Below, in pieces: positions 48,551 to 60,543 of a stretch of DNA of 64,000 bases. The translations under genes were made by a program, and so were the position numbers. The stretch's first letter is position 1. Each line of letters starts with the position of its first letter. The stretch covers positions 6,462,520 to 6,526,519 of the forward strand of contig OZ018409.1 of NCBI GenBank assembly GCA_963969595.1, read 5' to 3'. The stretch comes from Neckera pumila. Taxonomy: Eukaryota; Streptophyta; Bryopsida; Hypnales; Neckeraceae. Below the pieces are notes generated by a model. It saw only the letters and a list, made by a program, of their open reading frames with translations, searched no databases and was not told the DNA's origin.

Positions 48551-49900
48551 GATTTCGCACGGCAAAGGCCAACGATTCTATTCCAGCTTTCAGCAATCCT
48601 GATCTCCGGCTGCAAATTGATTACAAATAATCAGTTCACGTATCAAACTCGGCACTCTGAGCACCAGCACTCCATAATCTCAATCATTCCCAGCAGGCTT
48701 ATTCAGAACAATGGATTACACCTCGGTTGGGGATAAAAGTGCACTGAGAACCTAACGAAACTGGAGATTCGATTCAATCGACTACATATCTCGCAATCTA
48801 ATCCAGAGTACGTAACACTTCGTTGGTGCAGCTCTTTTCGATTGGAGGCAAGCTTGGAGTGGTCTACCTAACCCTAGAATCATGAATGGCACGTTTCACT
48901 GGTCCATTGTGCGTTCCAGAGTGATTTTCCGGTTACCACAGAACCTTGGGTTTAAAGCCATAGAAGGAGTAATTAATATGATAAAAAGCATTGAATCAGG
49001 GTATAAATAAAACTCGAATCAACCAGCGAAAAACATTACTATCCAAAATGAGACTGAGCATCAGTAGTGTCGGATCTAACAAAAGCCAGGACAAACTCTA
49101 TAACCGTGCCACTTCACATTGCCGAAGCTTCAGCACCTAGATATATCGTAAGACCTTCTACAGCCTTGGACAGACCACGTTAATTGCATCCTAATGAAGA
49201 CAAGCACAGCTAATCGAAACACCTCTACCTAAAGCTCGAGCTCAACACATTCTCGTTCGAGAAATCGCTTACCTCGCAATTAAATTTACCACCAATTCGG
49301 GAAAACCAACACCTAATTCCACAGTCCGTAACCCCAAAACCTCACCACATCACCTCAATTCTTTCTCAAAATGTCTAAAAATACATCTCTCGGCACCCTG
49401 GATAAGCTGCTCCCAAACCTAGATTTCTCCATAAAACCTACAACCGCATTGGAAATGCCGAGCTACTTGCATAGGGCATTCGAAAATGTCAGTGACCTCA
49501 TGAAGACTGCCAAAGCTCATCATCCTCTGAAGAAAATCCTAACTTCAGCTCGAGAGAAACAGTTCTTACTCAGTAATCGCTTACCTAGCTCGCAATTATA
49601 CTCGCCACCGCTTTAGAAAGCGAACACCTAAAGTCCACAGTTCGCAACACCAAAACCTCACCAAATCGTCTCAAAATTTCACAAATTTTCCAATAAACAA
49701 GATCTTCAATCCTCCGAGAAAAATCTCCGCTTAAAATCTGAGCCTGAGACTGTAAGAATGGAAATTGAAGCTTCGAAAATCGTGGGAGAAGGTGTCGGGC
49801 ACTCAATGGGAAGAGCAGCAGACTAACGAGGAGCCAGGACGACAGAAGTGCTCCCCACGTTCTCCAAGTTCCCGAAGTTCTCTGTAGAACCTTTGAGTCC
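48551..49900 (-). other. 5' leader and promoter region of the TCF25 homologue, with duplicated leader exons
   Basis: An acceptor-like AATTTGCAG just upstream of 48609 suggests the coding exon starts at 48609 with a 58-base untranslated part. Two segments, about 49370-49262 and 49690-49570, are diverged tandem copies. Read on the minus strand, both contain GTGAGGTTTTGG, ACTGTGGA, TTAGGTGTT and TAATTGCGAG, and both end at GTAAGCGATT, a good splice donor. They look like alternative non-coding first exons. No TATA box was assigned. Confidence 0.55.
49262..49690 (-). repeat. Tandem duplication, about 320-bp period (alternative first exons?)
   Basis: The same duplication as in the preceding entry, given for its extent. 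The proximal copy donor is GCGAG then GTAAGCGATT. The distal copy has four extra bases (GCGAGCTAG then GTAAGCGATT). Confidence 0.65.
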
Positions 49901-50039
49901 CTTAGTCGAGTCGTCAGAAATTTGGGTCAATTGGGAGTCGGACCGGCTTTACCGTTCTCACTTCTCAGCAGCAATTTCATAAGCTCGGGTCAGATTCGTC
50001 AAAAACAGAATTCAAAAGCGCTATGGGGCCCAAGGCCTG

Positions 50040-50648
50040 TTTTGGGCTTGCTCTAAATTGAACAAAATGCCAACATTTTGATAAGTTATATCAATTTTTT
50101 TTGAATTGTAACCTTACAAATTCAAACTAGACATGTTAGACATCTCATAGAAAAAGAAAACACAACAATATCACTTATGGAGTGAAAGATTATAATGTTT
50201 GACCATGAGGGTGCTAAAACTGCAAAAATCTTTCAATCTTCTTTACACAAAGCAAATCTAAAAGTTGGTGACCAAAAAAATATGAGGTTAAAGGGACTAA
50301 CTTGTATAACCCCGATCAGTTTATGGCTTTTTAAAATCTACTCTAAAAAAATTTTAAATGAATTTTGAATGTGATTTTTTCTCCAAGATTTAGTGTATTT
50401 GACGCTCATTTTCAAGAGCTCTCAACACTACAAGAAGTCAAGATTGCAATGGGTACCCTTGTACAAAAACCTGAATAGAAAAATCACTATCATTTATTTT
50501 CAAGAGTGGATTTTTGGTGCTATAATTAGACTTCAAGAAAACTTTCTAATAATATAAACAATTAAAAATAGCAACTTGGTTAAGTTTTATTTAACTTCAA
50601 AGTTTTGTAAACACTAGATTTTGGTGCCTTGGGCATTTAGGGGTTATG
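50040..50648 (+). mobile_element. TTAACCCC-end repeat, subfamily C, copy 2
   Basis: An inverted counterpart of 11190-11785 (AGTTGGTGACCAAAAAAATA, GAGTGAAAGATTATAATG). The right end reads GCCTTGGGCATTTAGGGGTT; the left carries GGCCCAAGGCC. Non-coding. Confidence 0.6.
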
Positions 50649-51497
50649 GCTCAAACAACTGCCAGGCTCCAACCTCATCTTGTGGCTTGTATGTGGCTCA
50701 AATTTGATAACATTTGGCTACGTTCCAAGTTGTTAGCATCAAGGGAGGGTGGCATTATCAGATGGCAAGGAAGTGGCCCTCCCATTTGTAGTTTTACCTA
50801 GGGTTCTTTGGTTTCTTTGTTTTTTTGGTCCTTTTGCTCATATTCTCTTCATTCTCCAGCCTCATGACTTGGCTATTTTGTATTGTGGTCTTTTTTAATG
50901 GAGTGGGTTCTCCCCACTTGTTCAAATTCAAAATTCAAAATTCAAAATTCAAAATATAATTAAATCTGGCATCTAATGAAATTTTTATAAATTATAATGT
51001 TGCATAATCAAATAGTGTAAGATATATTAATGAAAATAATCTTCATTTTCAAAAAAAAAAAAAATTGAAGCCGTAAGTACCAATAAACATCTGAGAACAA
51101 GTTAAGCTATAAATACTACTAGTGGTCACGGAATATTTTGAACCTTACTAAAGGTCACAAAATATTTTGAATCTATTAAAATGAACTTCCAAAAATTTTA
51201 AATGGACTTAATGAATAAAAAATCAACTGAAAAAAAAATGATTTCGTGTGGGGTCTAATGAATTTGATCCAAATGTACGGTAGTATGTACACCTAAAGTA
51301 GCCGCATCCAAAACCATCACTTCTTTTTAGTTTCTACCATCTACCTAAAGTCAAACTCCATTTTTTTCTTATGCATTTGTCAGTGACCTCAAAAAAAATC
51401 CAACTGAAGTTGTTCTTTAATTTTTCAACATTTGGATAATATTTTGTAATTTTTCAAAGTATAGGATATCTACTTATGCCACTAGACTCACCTTTAA
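50649..51497. other. Intergenic DNA
   Basis: Contains a four-fold AAATTCAAAATTC run near 50927-50955. No gene recognised. Confidence 0.5.
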
Positions 51498-52439
51498 ACC
51501 TTATAGGACTAAGGCCTTTTTTCTGCCAAAAAACATTGAAAATTGCCATTTCTATACCAAAGAGTAAAAAATTTGAAATTTTTTTTTTTTGCACATCTAA
51601 TTGTAGGATCTTACACCTAACTAATATAAGAATGTGAAACAAATTCAAAATTTTTGACCGCATAGATTACAAGATATTTGCATTTAAAGTGAAAAAAACA
51701 AGTTTTTCAGTACATTACGGGACTAGATTATTTAACTTTGAACTTTCTTAACTATTTAATTTTTTAATTTTTTGCACTATAGAGTTTTGAGCTTTCAATC
51801 TTTCTAGTGGAAAATTGAGTTGAGAATCTAGGAAAAAAAATCCTAAATTTTTTAATTTTTATTCTTAAAAAAACTGTTAAGTAGAAGTATGAACAAGATA
51901 AAAGGAAAATCTACATTATAAATATCTCTAAGATGGAATTAAAATGTACTAATCCCAATGGCAAAATTGTTCTAGCAAAAATGCTAAACCATGTCATGTG
52001 GTTTGTTTTTTAAAATTATAAAAATTGCATTCAAAAATGAATCCTAGAGATTATTTTTTCAAGAAGATGCTCTAATTGCCCAAAAAATAAGATTGTCCAT
52101 AACTTTCTCATAACAAATCCAATTGGAATGAAATAAAGGCTTTCATATAGACAAAAAAATATAATCTATCAGGGAAAAATAAAATAAAATAAAATAGAAA
52201 TTTTTGGAATGTTTTTCATTGCTACCTCCCCCCACCCCTCCCCCTCCCTTGTTTTGAGCTGTTTTAGGTATAACTTTTGTTCTTGGGCACCAATTGAAGA
52301 AAAATTATATTTTTATGAAGCTAATTAATTTTCTATCTTCAAAAAAAATTCAAAAAATCAAGACAAAAGTTCAGCTTATAGATACATGCCCAAAATCCTA
52401 CTTGTCCCCCAAAGGGACAAATGATCCCTTAAGGGTTAA
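51498..52439 (+). mobile_element. TTAACCCC-end repeat, subfamily A, copy 4
   Basis: The right end is GATCCCTTAAGGGTTAA. Aligned blocks with 15040-15961 include TGCCATTTCTATA, ACCTAACTA, ACTATAGAGTTTTGAGCTTT, AATCCCAATGG and TCCATAACTTTCTCATAACA. The left end near ATAGGACTAAGGCC is a decayed terminus. Non-coding. Confidence 0.7.
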
Positions 52440-55400
52440 ATGGCCACCCTTAAAGCAAAAGATGCTTCAACTACCATTGGTTGCTCTTGAGAGATTGTGG
52501 CGGTTTGGGAAGACATAGTCAATTATTAAGCATTGGCCAAATAGAATCTTATAGATAATTGTGCCCCTTATACAATAGAATCATCAGATTTGCATTGCTA
52601 GCTTATAAGATTATCATGCTTGGCAAAACTACTTGTACCTTGTCCATTGCTTAATGCAATGGGAGCCTGCATCCCTCAAGGCCATGTACAATGTGAGGGC
52701 CCTTGATTTTCAAACTTGGGCTTCATCCTCACCTTCACGCTAGGGTCCTCATATCATGGATGGCCTTTAGAGGTGAGGCCTTCCACTATACTTTTGTCAC
52801 CTTTCTATGCTCCTTCTAAGCCATCTCATAGGTGGCACTAAACGGAAGGTTGTGACATAGGGTGCCTCTACTTAAACCAAATCCCTTACGTTTTAGGATG
52901 TCCAAATTTAAATGCATTAACCAATCAAATTCTTGTTGAAAGTTACATTTAGATATCCCACAAAGTTGGTGAAAAAGATTGGTTACAGGTGTCAATTCTA
53001 ATTTTTGGTTTATACATATTAATAATAAACTATAGAATTTATTGGATGAAAGTCAAACATTTCTAACGTCCTAGGTTGTCTAATATTTTAATATTACATC
53101 TAATTTCAAGGCCAATTGCAATTTTTTTGAAAGGGTCAGGATTAAGTCTGTCTAATTTTTTTTCTTCAAAAAAGATAAATTAATTTTGCTTATATCCTAT
53201 AAAAAAAGGTCAAATTTAGACAAAATTTAAGTAGTTTTTGGAATGTCTAAATGTTTGGAATATTAGATGTAAAATGTTTGAAATATTGCAAAAAAATCAT
53301 CCATATTGCCTAAATTTTGAATATTTTTGAAAACCTACATCACGCCTTAAGTCCCACATGATAGTTAATTTTGCTAAAACAAGAAAACTTAAAAGTTGCC
53401 AAACACAAAAAGAATTGGACTTTAAAATGCTGAAATACTAATACCAAATTCCGATTGTCTAAAATCCTTTGCGGGCAAAAAAGAAATTATTTTAGCACTC
53501 AAGTGTCAAATCAAATCTTCAAGTACAATTTTGCAAACATTGTCCAATCAAAATTCTTACCTACAATGTAAAACCATTTTAGTAAAATGTTAACACTATG
53601 ACATAAAAGGAACATAAAAAACTAAAGTTAATTTTAGATGTACCAATATAATATACTTCAAAATATTATAATTTGTTTGTATTGTATCTCAAACATGCAA
53701 CCAATAATAGGATTAAAAAATCTCCTTTCATTTGTCAATAGTATCCAACTGAATTCAAGACAATAACAAGAACCATATTCAAATGCTTATTCATACAATT
53801 TTTTGGAGTGTAGTGCCTTTGTGTCGGTTTTCATAGTAAAACAATAAAGAATTATAGGCCATAATTATACCTTTAGTAATAGCAATTAGCCAAATAATTA
53901 TTTTATTTTAGAAATTCTATTTCAATGGATGTAATCATAAATTTATCATATCTCTGTTTTCTATATGAAATCCAAGATCAAATCAATAAAATTATTTTCA
54001 CAAATTTCAACATTTAGAAAAATAATAATTTACATCAAATATTCAAAATACAATCTAAATTCAATATTAAACCATAATTATTGTTCTATATAGGATTGAA
54101 TATGGATTTGGAGTTTTGATTTTTGTGATCAAAATGTGTTTCAATTGATCACTCAAAAAATGTTTCACATATTGAAGTTCATTTTTTTTCTAAACTACAA
54201 TAAATATGAACGTTTTATGTAAATTGGATATATAATACTTTGGTTTTAATTGATAAGTGAGTGTTTTGGATATGACTAAATTAATGGAAAAAACAACTTT
54301 GAAAAAACAACGAACTTATAATCATTGCCACAAGTACTTTGTGCCTAATTTATGCCATTTCAATCAGTTTGTTTTTGGTATAGAAACCGTGGGAACCTTT
54401 GGCTATCTATAATATAAATAGATTTACTTTTACAATATTCCAACTTTGAGACGAATGTCATGTGACAATCTTTTGATTGTGTTTTGGACAAAAGCCAATG
54501 ACAATTATTTGTTTATTTATTTCTTGAAAATTTGAAAAACAAATTATATGCCTTCTGGAAACATACCATGATTTTGACTTGGTTCTCTATTTTTTGAGAA
54601 TCAAGATGGCTTCTATTTGGCTTATAAAGATAAAAAATTAACACTTCAATCTATATTTGTAAAGATTACTGAATGATCACATTTTAGAATTATTTAGTTC
54701 AATGAATATGCACAATAAGTGCATTCTTCATTATTAGCGTGGAACCCCTTAGGTGTAATATTCTACGTGAAGGTCAGATTCAAATATAAATTAAGTATTT
54801 TTTGGAATGTCTTGAATGATTGGAATATTATAAGTGAAATGTTTGAAATGTTGCAAAAAAATTTCCTCCTAATGCCTAAATTTTTGAATATTTCTAAAAA
54901 CTTGCATCACACCTTAAGCCCTACATGACAAGTTTTCCAAAACAAAAAAACCTAGAACTTGCCAAACACAAAAAAATTTGGACACCAAAATGCCAAATTA
55001 CAAACACCAATGGTTCTAACTGTCTAAATCCTTTGCACATGACAGAAGAACTATTTCAACACTCATGTGCCGAATCAAATCTTTACGTATGATAATTTCA
55101 TGATAAAAATTATGACCTTCAAGTGTTCAATACAACAACATCCCATCCACATTGTCATATGTTACATTGGATTAGGGTGAAGATTACCCCCTTTGTGTGC
55201 ACACTGATATGAATTTAAAATCCTACGCACTTGAATATTAATCTTTCTCCATTGGTGTGAACAGTTTGTCAATAGCAATAGGAAGCAGTCAAGAATAAGA
55301 TGAGTATATTGTTGTTTCACAAAGATTTGGACATTCATGGCGTGAGATACTGCATTTTAAAATACCGGTACTTTTCTAATCAAATTATACAGAGAATCGG

Positions 55401-55615
55401 AAAAACAGCCAAACAAAGCCACCGTAGGCATACCAACAATGGGACACTAATCAGTCATCCTAGCACATCTATGAAAGACAATGAATGGACAGTGCTGGAA
55501 CTGAAAAGGAAAGAAATTGTCCACAGTTTCCAATTGCGCACTTGATATCACACCGACTTCTATCCACATCCAGAACTTCATCATTAGGTTTATATCTTTC
55601 AAGTTCCAGTTTCAT
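52440..55615. other. AT-rich intergenic DNA, old duplications
   Basis: Two segments (about 53210-53600 and 54770-55110) share text such as TGGAATGTCT, GAAATGTTGCAAAAAAAT and ACATCACGCCTTAAG/GCATCACACCTTAAG, so they are diverged copies of one unknown repeat. No gene recognised. Confidence 0.5.
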
Positions 55616-57331
55616 TCAATTATTTCCACTAAGATCACAGTTGAAACTTGAAGGAGCTCTAGATGGATCATTCCCTAGCATGGCAAACAAATGCGGACTA
55701 CAAACTCTTTGAATATACCTTTGCACTTCAATCTGAATGATCATGCATTGTCCATAAAATATATCTCCAGATAACCCGACATCCATCAATTTTGAGCTTC
55801 ATTAAACAGGGTGAAAGCTGGTATAAACTGGGCGAGGCTTGTATCTTCAAGGATCTCCTCATTTCAGCAATTTCAGCAAACATGGCAACGCCCAGATACA
55901 ACAAAATCGCAAGAATGAAGCTTCAAAACCTACTTCCAAATCCTGCCAGCGTGATAGCTTCTGAGACCAAACCTGGCTAATGGAATAAGAATTTGCATCC
56001 ATTCATAAACACTCCATGTTTCCTGTGCAAACCAGACAATTACCAACAATGTGTTCGTCAGAAGGGCTTGTCACACAAAATCAAGCACAGAGCAAGTCTG
56101 ATAACTAATCACTGAACAAATTCTTGAATTGGTTCAATGTATTAACCATTAAGTGTGCAAAATAGAAGTAAAACGTCCACATTGGAAGCTTGTAGTTGAT
56201 GATAACTTCCAAAACATATTTCTGTAAGGCACATTTTGAACTTTCCATTGGCGTTCCGTTACCTTCCTTCAACCTTCTTAAATGAGTAATTTCAGCTCGT
56301 ATAGATTTGGGAGCAGCCACTTTTGGCCATTTACGCCCTGAGAAGAAAATTAGACAATGTGTGATGTGAACGATATCCTATCCGCGAGTAACCACACCCC
56401 GCACATCGTTCAAGATCACTGTCCTCATTAGAATTCTACAGAAGATCACTTATGGTGCAGGAGTGAAGACTTTCGGAAACCAAGATGAAATGATCAATAT
56501 TCAGAGATCCAAAGGAAGAGAGATTGCATCACGTCCCAATATAGATCTGAAGAATGTAGGTAGTTCATTACAACAAGAATGACATTGAATCCCAGCCAAG
56601 AAAACGCGTGTCCAAGCGAAAAATGCAACAAGAACAATGTCACGGTTGAGAAACTATACCGAGTTCAAATAGAACGCTCGAAAATGCTCCAGAAACAGAT
56701 GTTGTCATGAGGATGAAGGCTCCAGGTCCAGGTCGACCGGTTCGTTGCAATCTTAATCTTCGGAGAATGGAGTCACTGACACTTCCATTCTGAAATGGAA
56801 TCGCGAGCCGCAGATTTACATGGAAAGAAATGGCATTGCATCCTCAGTAGGTCACATGCTCAAGACCTTCGATCTCTCGTGCAATAGTCATCAACCGTAA
56901 CAGATGGAAGAGGTCGAATCATCTTCGACAAAGAATGCGTCCCCGAAGAACTCGATGAGCGTAATAAACACGGCATCCCGCACACCTTTCTGGTACGCGG
57001 AGTGCTGATGAAGCCATAGCAGTGGATCTCACTCTTGGAAGACACGCCACAAGTAATCCACGATCACGAACACGATGGCGGAGTGTATGGCGCACTGCTT
57101 GCTGAGAACGACTCCCGCGTCGGGGTCACGGGCAAGCTTGGGGCAGGCTATCATCTGACACAAAGTGCATTGAGGTTCGCTGGCCGTGACATGCGACACA
57201 GAGGTGGCCGAAAAAGAAGGTAACTCGAACATGGTGGCAATAGAAATCCCGAGCAACTTACTAATCGGAAAAGGCAGATAACGAAACTCTGCTCCCGTTG
57301 GCGGTAGCGGTTTCGACAGATCTGGGGACAT
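55616..57331 (-). pseudogene. Unrecognised multi-exon gene with in-frame TGA in exon 1
   Basis: From ATG 57331 (MSPDLSKPLPPTGAEF) the frame runs 100 codons to TGA at 57031-57029, then continues protein-like in the same frame (DPLLWLHQHSAYQKGVRDAV, ITLIEFFGDAFF) to about 56894. Downstream exons 56789-56660, 56337-56263, 55960-55930 and 55796-55616 are mutually in phase with GT/AG sites and end at a stop at 55616. They encode SILRRLRLQRTGRPGPGAF, then GRKWPKVAAPKSIRAEI, then GDIFYGQCMIIQIEVQRYIQ. The junction from the first exon to 56789 is unresolved. There are hydrophobic stretches in exon 1 (CAIHSAIVFVIVDYLW) but no domain I know. Either a decaying gene, a sequence error, or a first exon ending at a donor (GA then GTGAGA) at 57032. 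Confidence is moderate that real coding sequence exists, low in its integrity. Confidence 0.45.
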
Positions 57332-58398
57332 GAAGGTCAGAGTCTGGCGATCTGGGGAGAGCGCTCGGATCGTGCACAAAAAGAAAGAATCGAAACGAAG
57401 AAAACCCGAAACCAAGTCGCGGGCCGCGCTCCACACACAAATTCTTGCGCATGCATCGCCTTTGCGCAACAGACCAACTGCCTTATCCAACAAGACGTTC
57501 ACGACACACACTGCAACAACAGCAACCGCGACGGACGTATTCTCACGTCACCTCCGATCGACGCCGCAACAAAGAACCTTTCAGCGCTCGTAATCCAAAG
57601 CGCAAGCAGGCTGTTACAAACTCTCAATAACGCTCTACCAATCTCTCAAATCGTAAGTCCTTCAAGATCGCTCAAAACCCACACATCAAAACTCGTTGTA
57701 ATGCGAGACGCAAGTGACATTTCAAGCGCGCATTCAAAGCGCGAGGAGCCAGTGGCGTGCGCAACGTTGGGGAGGAAGAAGAAGTCACAACGAAACCGCG
57801 CGTGGAACTGCACAGTGTTTCAAAACCGTGCTCAGAACCAGGATCGCCACGAAATCGAGTGCGACTTCTGTCTTTCGGCCGGCACAGATAGCGCTGGAAA
57901 CCGTGAAGTGGGGATGAAATCAAGATGGGAACCGTGCGCGCGAGTGAGAGGAGATAAGGACTACGAAGCCAGGCTGAGAGTGTCTGCGCGGTAATGTGAA
58001 AGGTATGCCCAAAGTTACATTCAGAAGTAAAGTTGCCTTTAAGATTCCGAAGTCCAAATCTGTATTGTCCCATTAGCTCAAACGTAGATTCTGATGTTTA
58101 ATCTACGTGAGGAGAAGAATTTTCTTATAGAGATCCACTTCATTCTTGGGGAGACACGTCAGCAATTATAGTATAAATAAGCAAAGTGAGATGGTTTGTT
58201 ATGGTATCACGGTAATTTAGGTGGCAAACACTAATTTCATTTATGGTTAGTTGGTTGATGTTCTTTTGAAGCATAGTTTACTTCTCAAGGGTGTCATCAA
58301 AGATCTGAAAACTTTCACAGATAGAGACTATGAACACCTAATTTTCCTAGTGTTGGTAAAATTGTCCCATCCAGATTCCTGCCTAAAATATACCCTCT
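57332..58398. other. Upstream region of the unrecognised gene
   Basis: Markedly GC- and CpG-richer than other intergenic DNA up to about 57990, consistent with promoter and leader. Several overlapping frames on both strands (for example 57672-58073 minus, 57330-57593 plus) are probably by-products of this composition. Confidence 0.45.
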
Positions 58399-58649
58399 CA
58401 TTAGAGGGGATTGGGGCCTTTGGAAGACTACAAATTATCCTGCATTCTCAAACTGGTAGAATGCAGGATAACTACTGGCTGATGTGGACGAGACAGTGTC
58501 ACGTCATCTTCGAAAAAAAAAAAAAAAATTGTCTAAAATGATATTTGGAAAAAAAAATTCTGACAGCTCGTACTGCTATTTACAGAATTTGGCCAGATTG
58601 GAGAATGGGCCTGAAACAGCCTTCTAAAGGCCTCAAATCCCCTCTAATG
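58399..58649. mobile_element. MITE family A, copy 2
   Basis: 251 bp. The left end is CATTAGAGGGGATTGGGGCC and the right end, read backwards, is CATTAGAGGGGATTTGAGGC. The interior hairpin TTATCCTGCATTCT/AGAATGCAGGATAA has a 9-base loop, then TGATGTGG...CACGTCA, an A-rich run, then CTAAAATGATATTTGG shared with copy 1 (TTAAAATGATATTTTGG). Non-coding. Confidence 0.85.
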
Positions 58650-59250
58650 TAAGAACCAAGCAAATGTTTGGATAAATTTTACAGTGCACAACTTCCAGGT
58701 CCTAATTACTCTAAAGTTTCCAATTTGGCTAATGAGCACAATGCTTGAGCACAATATTTTTGTTCACATAACTTCTCGTTCATCCAAAGTAATACTTAAA
58801 TATTTACAAATTATCTATCTATGTATTTAATTTGATGAGATTCGGATCAATACTATACTCTGTACCTTTAACGACTTTGTTAGTTAGTTAGTTTTACTTT
58901 GTTTGTTTTGTTATGGTTGGATCTTTGGGGCGTGTGTTCTTGAGTCACAGTCATTATACAGTTAACAGTCACATTCTAAATTTTTTATGGATTAAAAAAT
59001 TAGAAAAATATTTTGATTTTGATTTTATTTTATTATATGGTGGAAATATTACTAAGTTTAATAGAACTTAATCCTGTAACGTTGCCGTGGACACTAAGTG
59101 TCCGATGAATGACAAAGAATCTTTGCATGTAGGATAAAAGTGCAATTGTTCATCTTTAGAATTTCGTACAAAAAGAGAAGGCCTTGCACAATAATTTGAT
59201 GCAAGAGTGTATCAAAAAGGATGATTTCCATAAAGACCAGCCCATCCTTA
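58650..59250. other. Intergenic DNA
   Basis: No feature recognised. Confidence 0.5.
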
Positions 59251-59563
59251 GATCATCTGCAATGCTACCCCAATATATGGTCCAATATCGGTATATCTAA
59301 TTTTTGAACGCTAAATAATTAGAACTTGAAAATTGTCTCGTTAGAAGCGCATTGGAAAGAACTTGAGAAAGGAACAAGAAAATTCAAAATTAGACATTGG
59401 ATATGTACTTCAAAACAAGATAAAAAAACAAAGCAAAATAAAAATCTGAAATTATAGAGGTCTTAGCAAATCACAGTTACCAAAGCTAAATTTGGTCATT
59501 GACCCTCCACATTTTAGAAGGTCGATGACCAAATGTTGGAACAGCATTCAGTTGCAGGTGGTC
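59251..59563. mobile_element. PIF/Harbinger-like MITE
   Basis: 313 bp. The left end GATCATCTGCAATGCT and the right end, read backwards, GACCACCTGCAACTGAATGC match imperfectly and are flanked by TTA on both sides (59248-59250, 59564-59566). An inner hairpin ATTTGGTCATTGACC / GGTCGATGACCAAAT lies at about 59490-59533. Confidence 0.65.
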
Positions 59564-59566
59564 TTA

Positions 59567-60543
59567 CAGGGTTAAATTCAAAAGAGATTTGGTAATGTAA
59601 ATCATCTGATTATGAGCTGGCAGTAGTAACTTACTACAGTACTGAATATTTTCGGTGCTCCTGTGAGGTCGAGAGAAGTATCGAACTTCGAAAAGCAGTG
59701 CGAGTTGCGCCATGCAAGTCTGCAACTTGTTCTCTCTCTATCCAAATTGTGTTGTTGGTATTAGCTCACCCAAAAAAGATTTTAGAAAGATAAAAAGATA
59801 CTCCATAATAAAAAGATTTCTGAAGAAAAGATATGGAAAGATTTCTGCATGCCGGCCTTTGTGTCAGGCAACTTGCCTGAACAGTAAACTGATTGCTGGG
59901 GAAAGAAGGAAGGAAAGTACTGTAGGTCATTTTTGAAATATACTTTTTAAAGTTACTTTACATTTTTTTAAAGTTACTTTACAGGCCGGCAAGTCAGAAC
60001 CAGTCAGAACGGAAGGTGGGGTCGGTGTTTATGGGCTACCGCCAACACTGTTGCCTCCATGGCTTTTTTTTTTTTTTCATTTTTCATGAAGTACGAAATT
60101 GGCAATATAAAATGTTGTAGTGGTGCTCCAAATTTCAACATTCATTTGCATATTGGATAGAAAATATCATATGAGGAGATATCACATGTTTATAATTACG
60201 TTTCCATCTACAATCTGGAAATTTCATCCAAGATTCTTTTTAATTCAAAGTTTTTGGTGAAAATTTCATGGTTTGTTGCCATTTTCTAGCCAATTTATTT
60301 TTTTCTAGTGCAATTTGGCATCGGAAAGCCAAAAAAACACACCTGTGGTTGCCTTTCTTGTGAGTGATGTTCGAGGAGAAGTGGTGGTTATAGTAATTCA
60401 TTTTACCTGATGGAATTGTAAGAAAATCTAGTTACAATTTGAAAACATTGAAAACATTGAAAAATTATAAAAATTTCTATTTAAAGTAAAAATTAGACAA
60501 AAAATCGGATGCAATATTTGAAAAATCACTTCAACATGGAATT
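59567..60543. other. Intergenic DNA with short duplication
   Basis: TTTTTAAAGTTACTTTACA occurs twice in tandem at about 59944-59984. No gene seen. Confidence 0.5.

Noticed and set aside
55930..55980. A second and third in-frame TGA in the unrecognised minus-strand gene (near 55925 and 55616), at first suggesting stop recoding
   Set aside because: The TGA near 55925 falls in an intron if the AG/GTTTTG donor is used with exon 55796 onward in phase, and the one at 55616 is best read as the normal terminator; only the TGA at 57029 remains unexplained.
57672..58073. Minus-strand 133-codon frame and overlapping plus-strand frames
   Set aside because: GC-rich region in which all frames tend to stay open; Arg/Ser-rich translations without motif. 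Treated as promoter/leader of the downstream gene.
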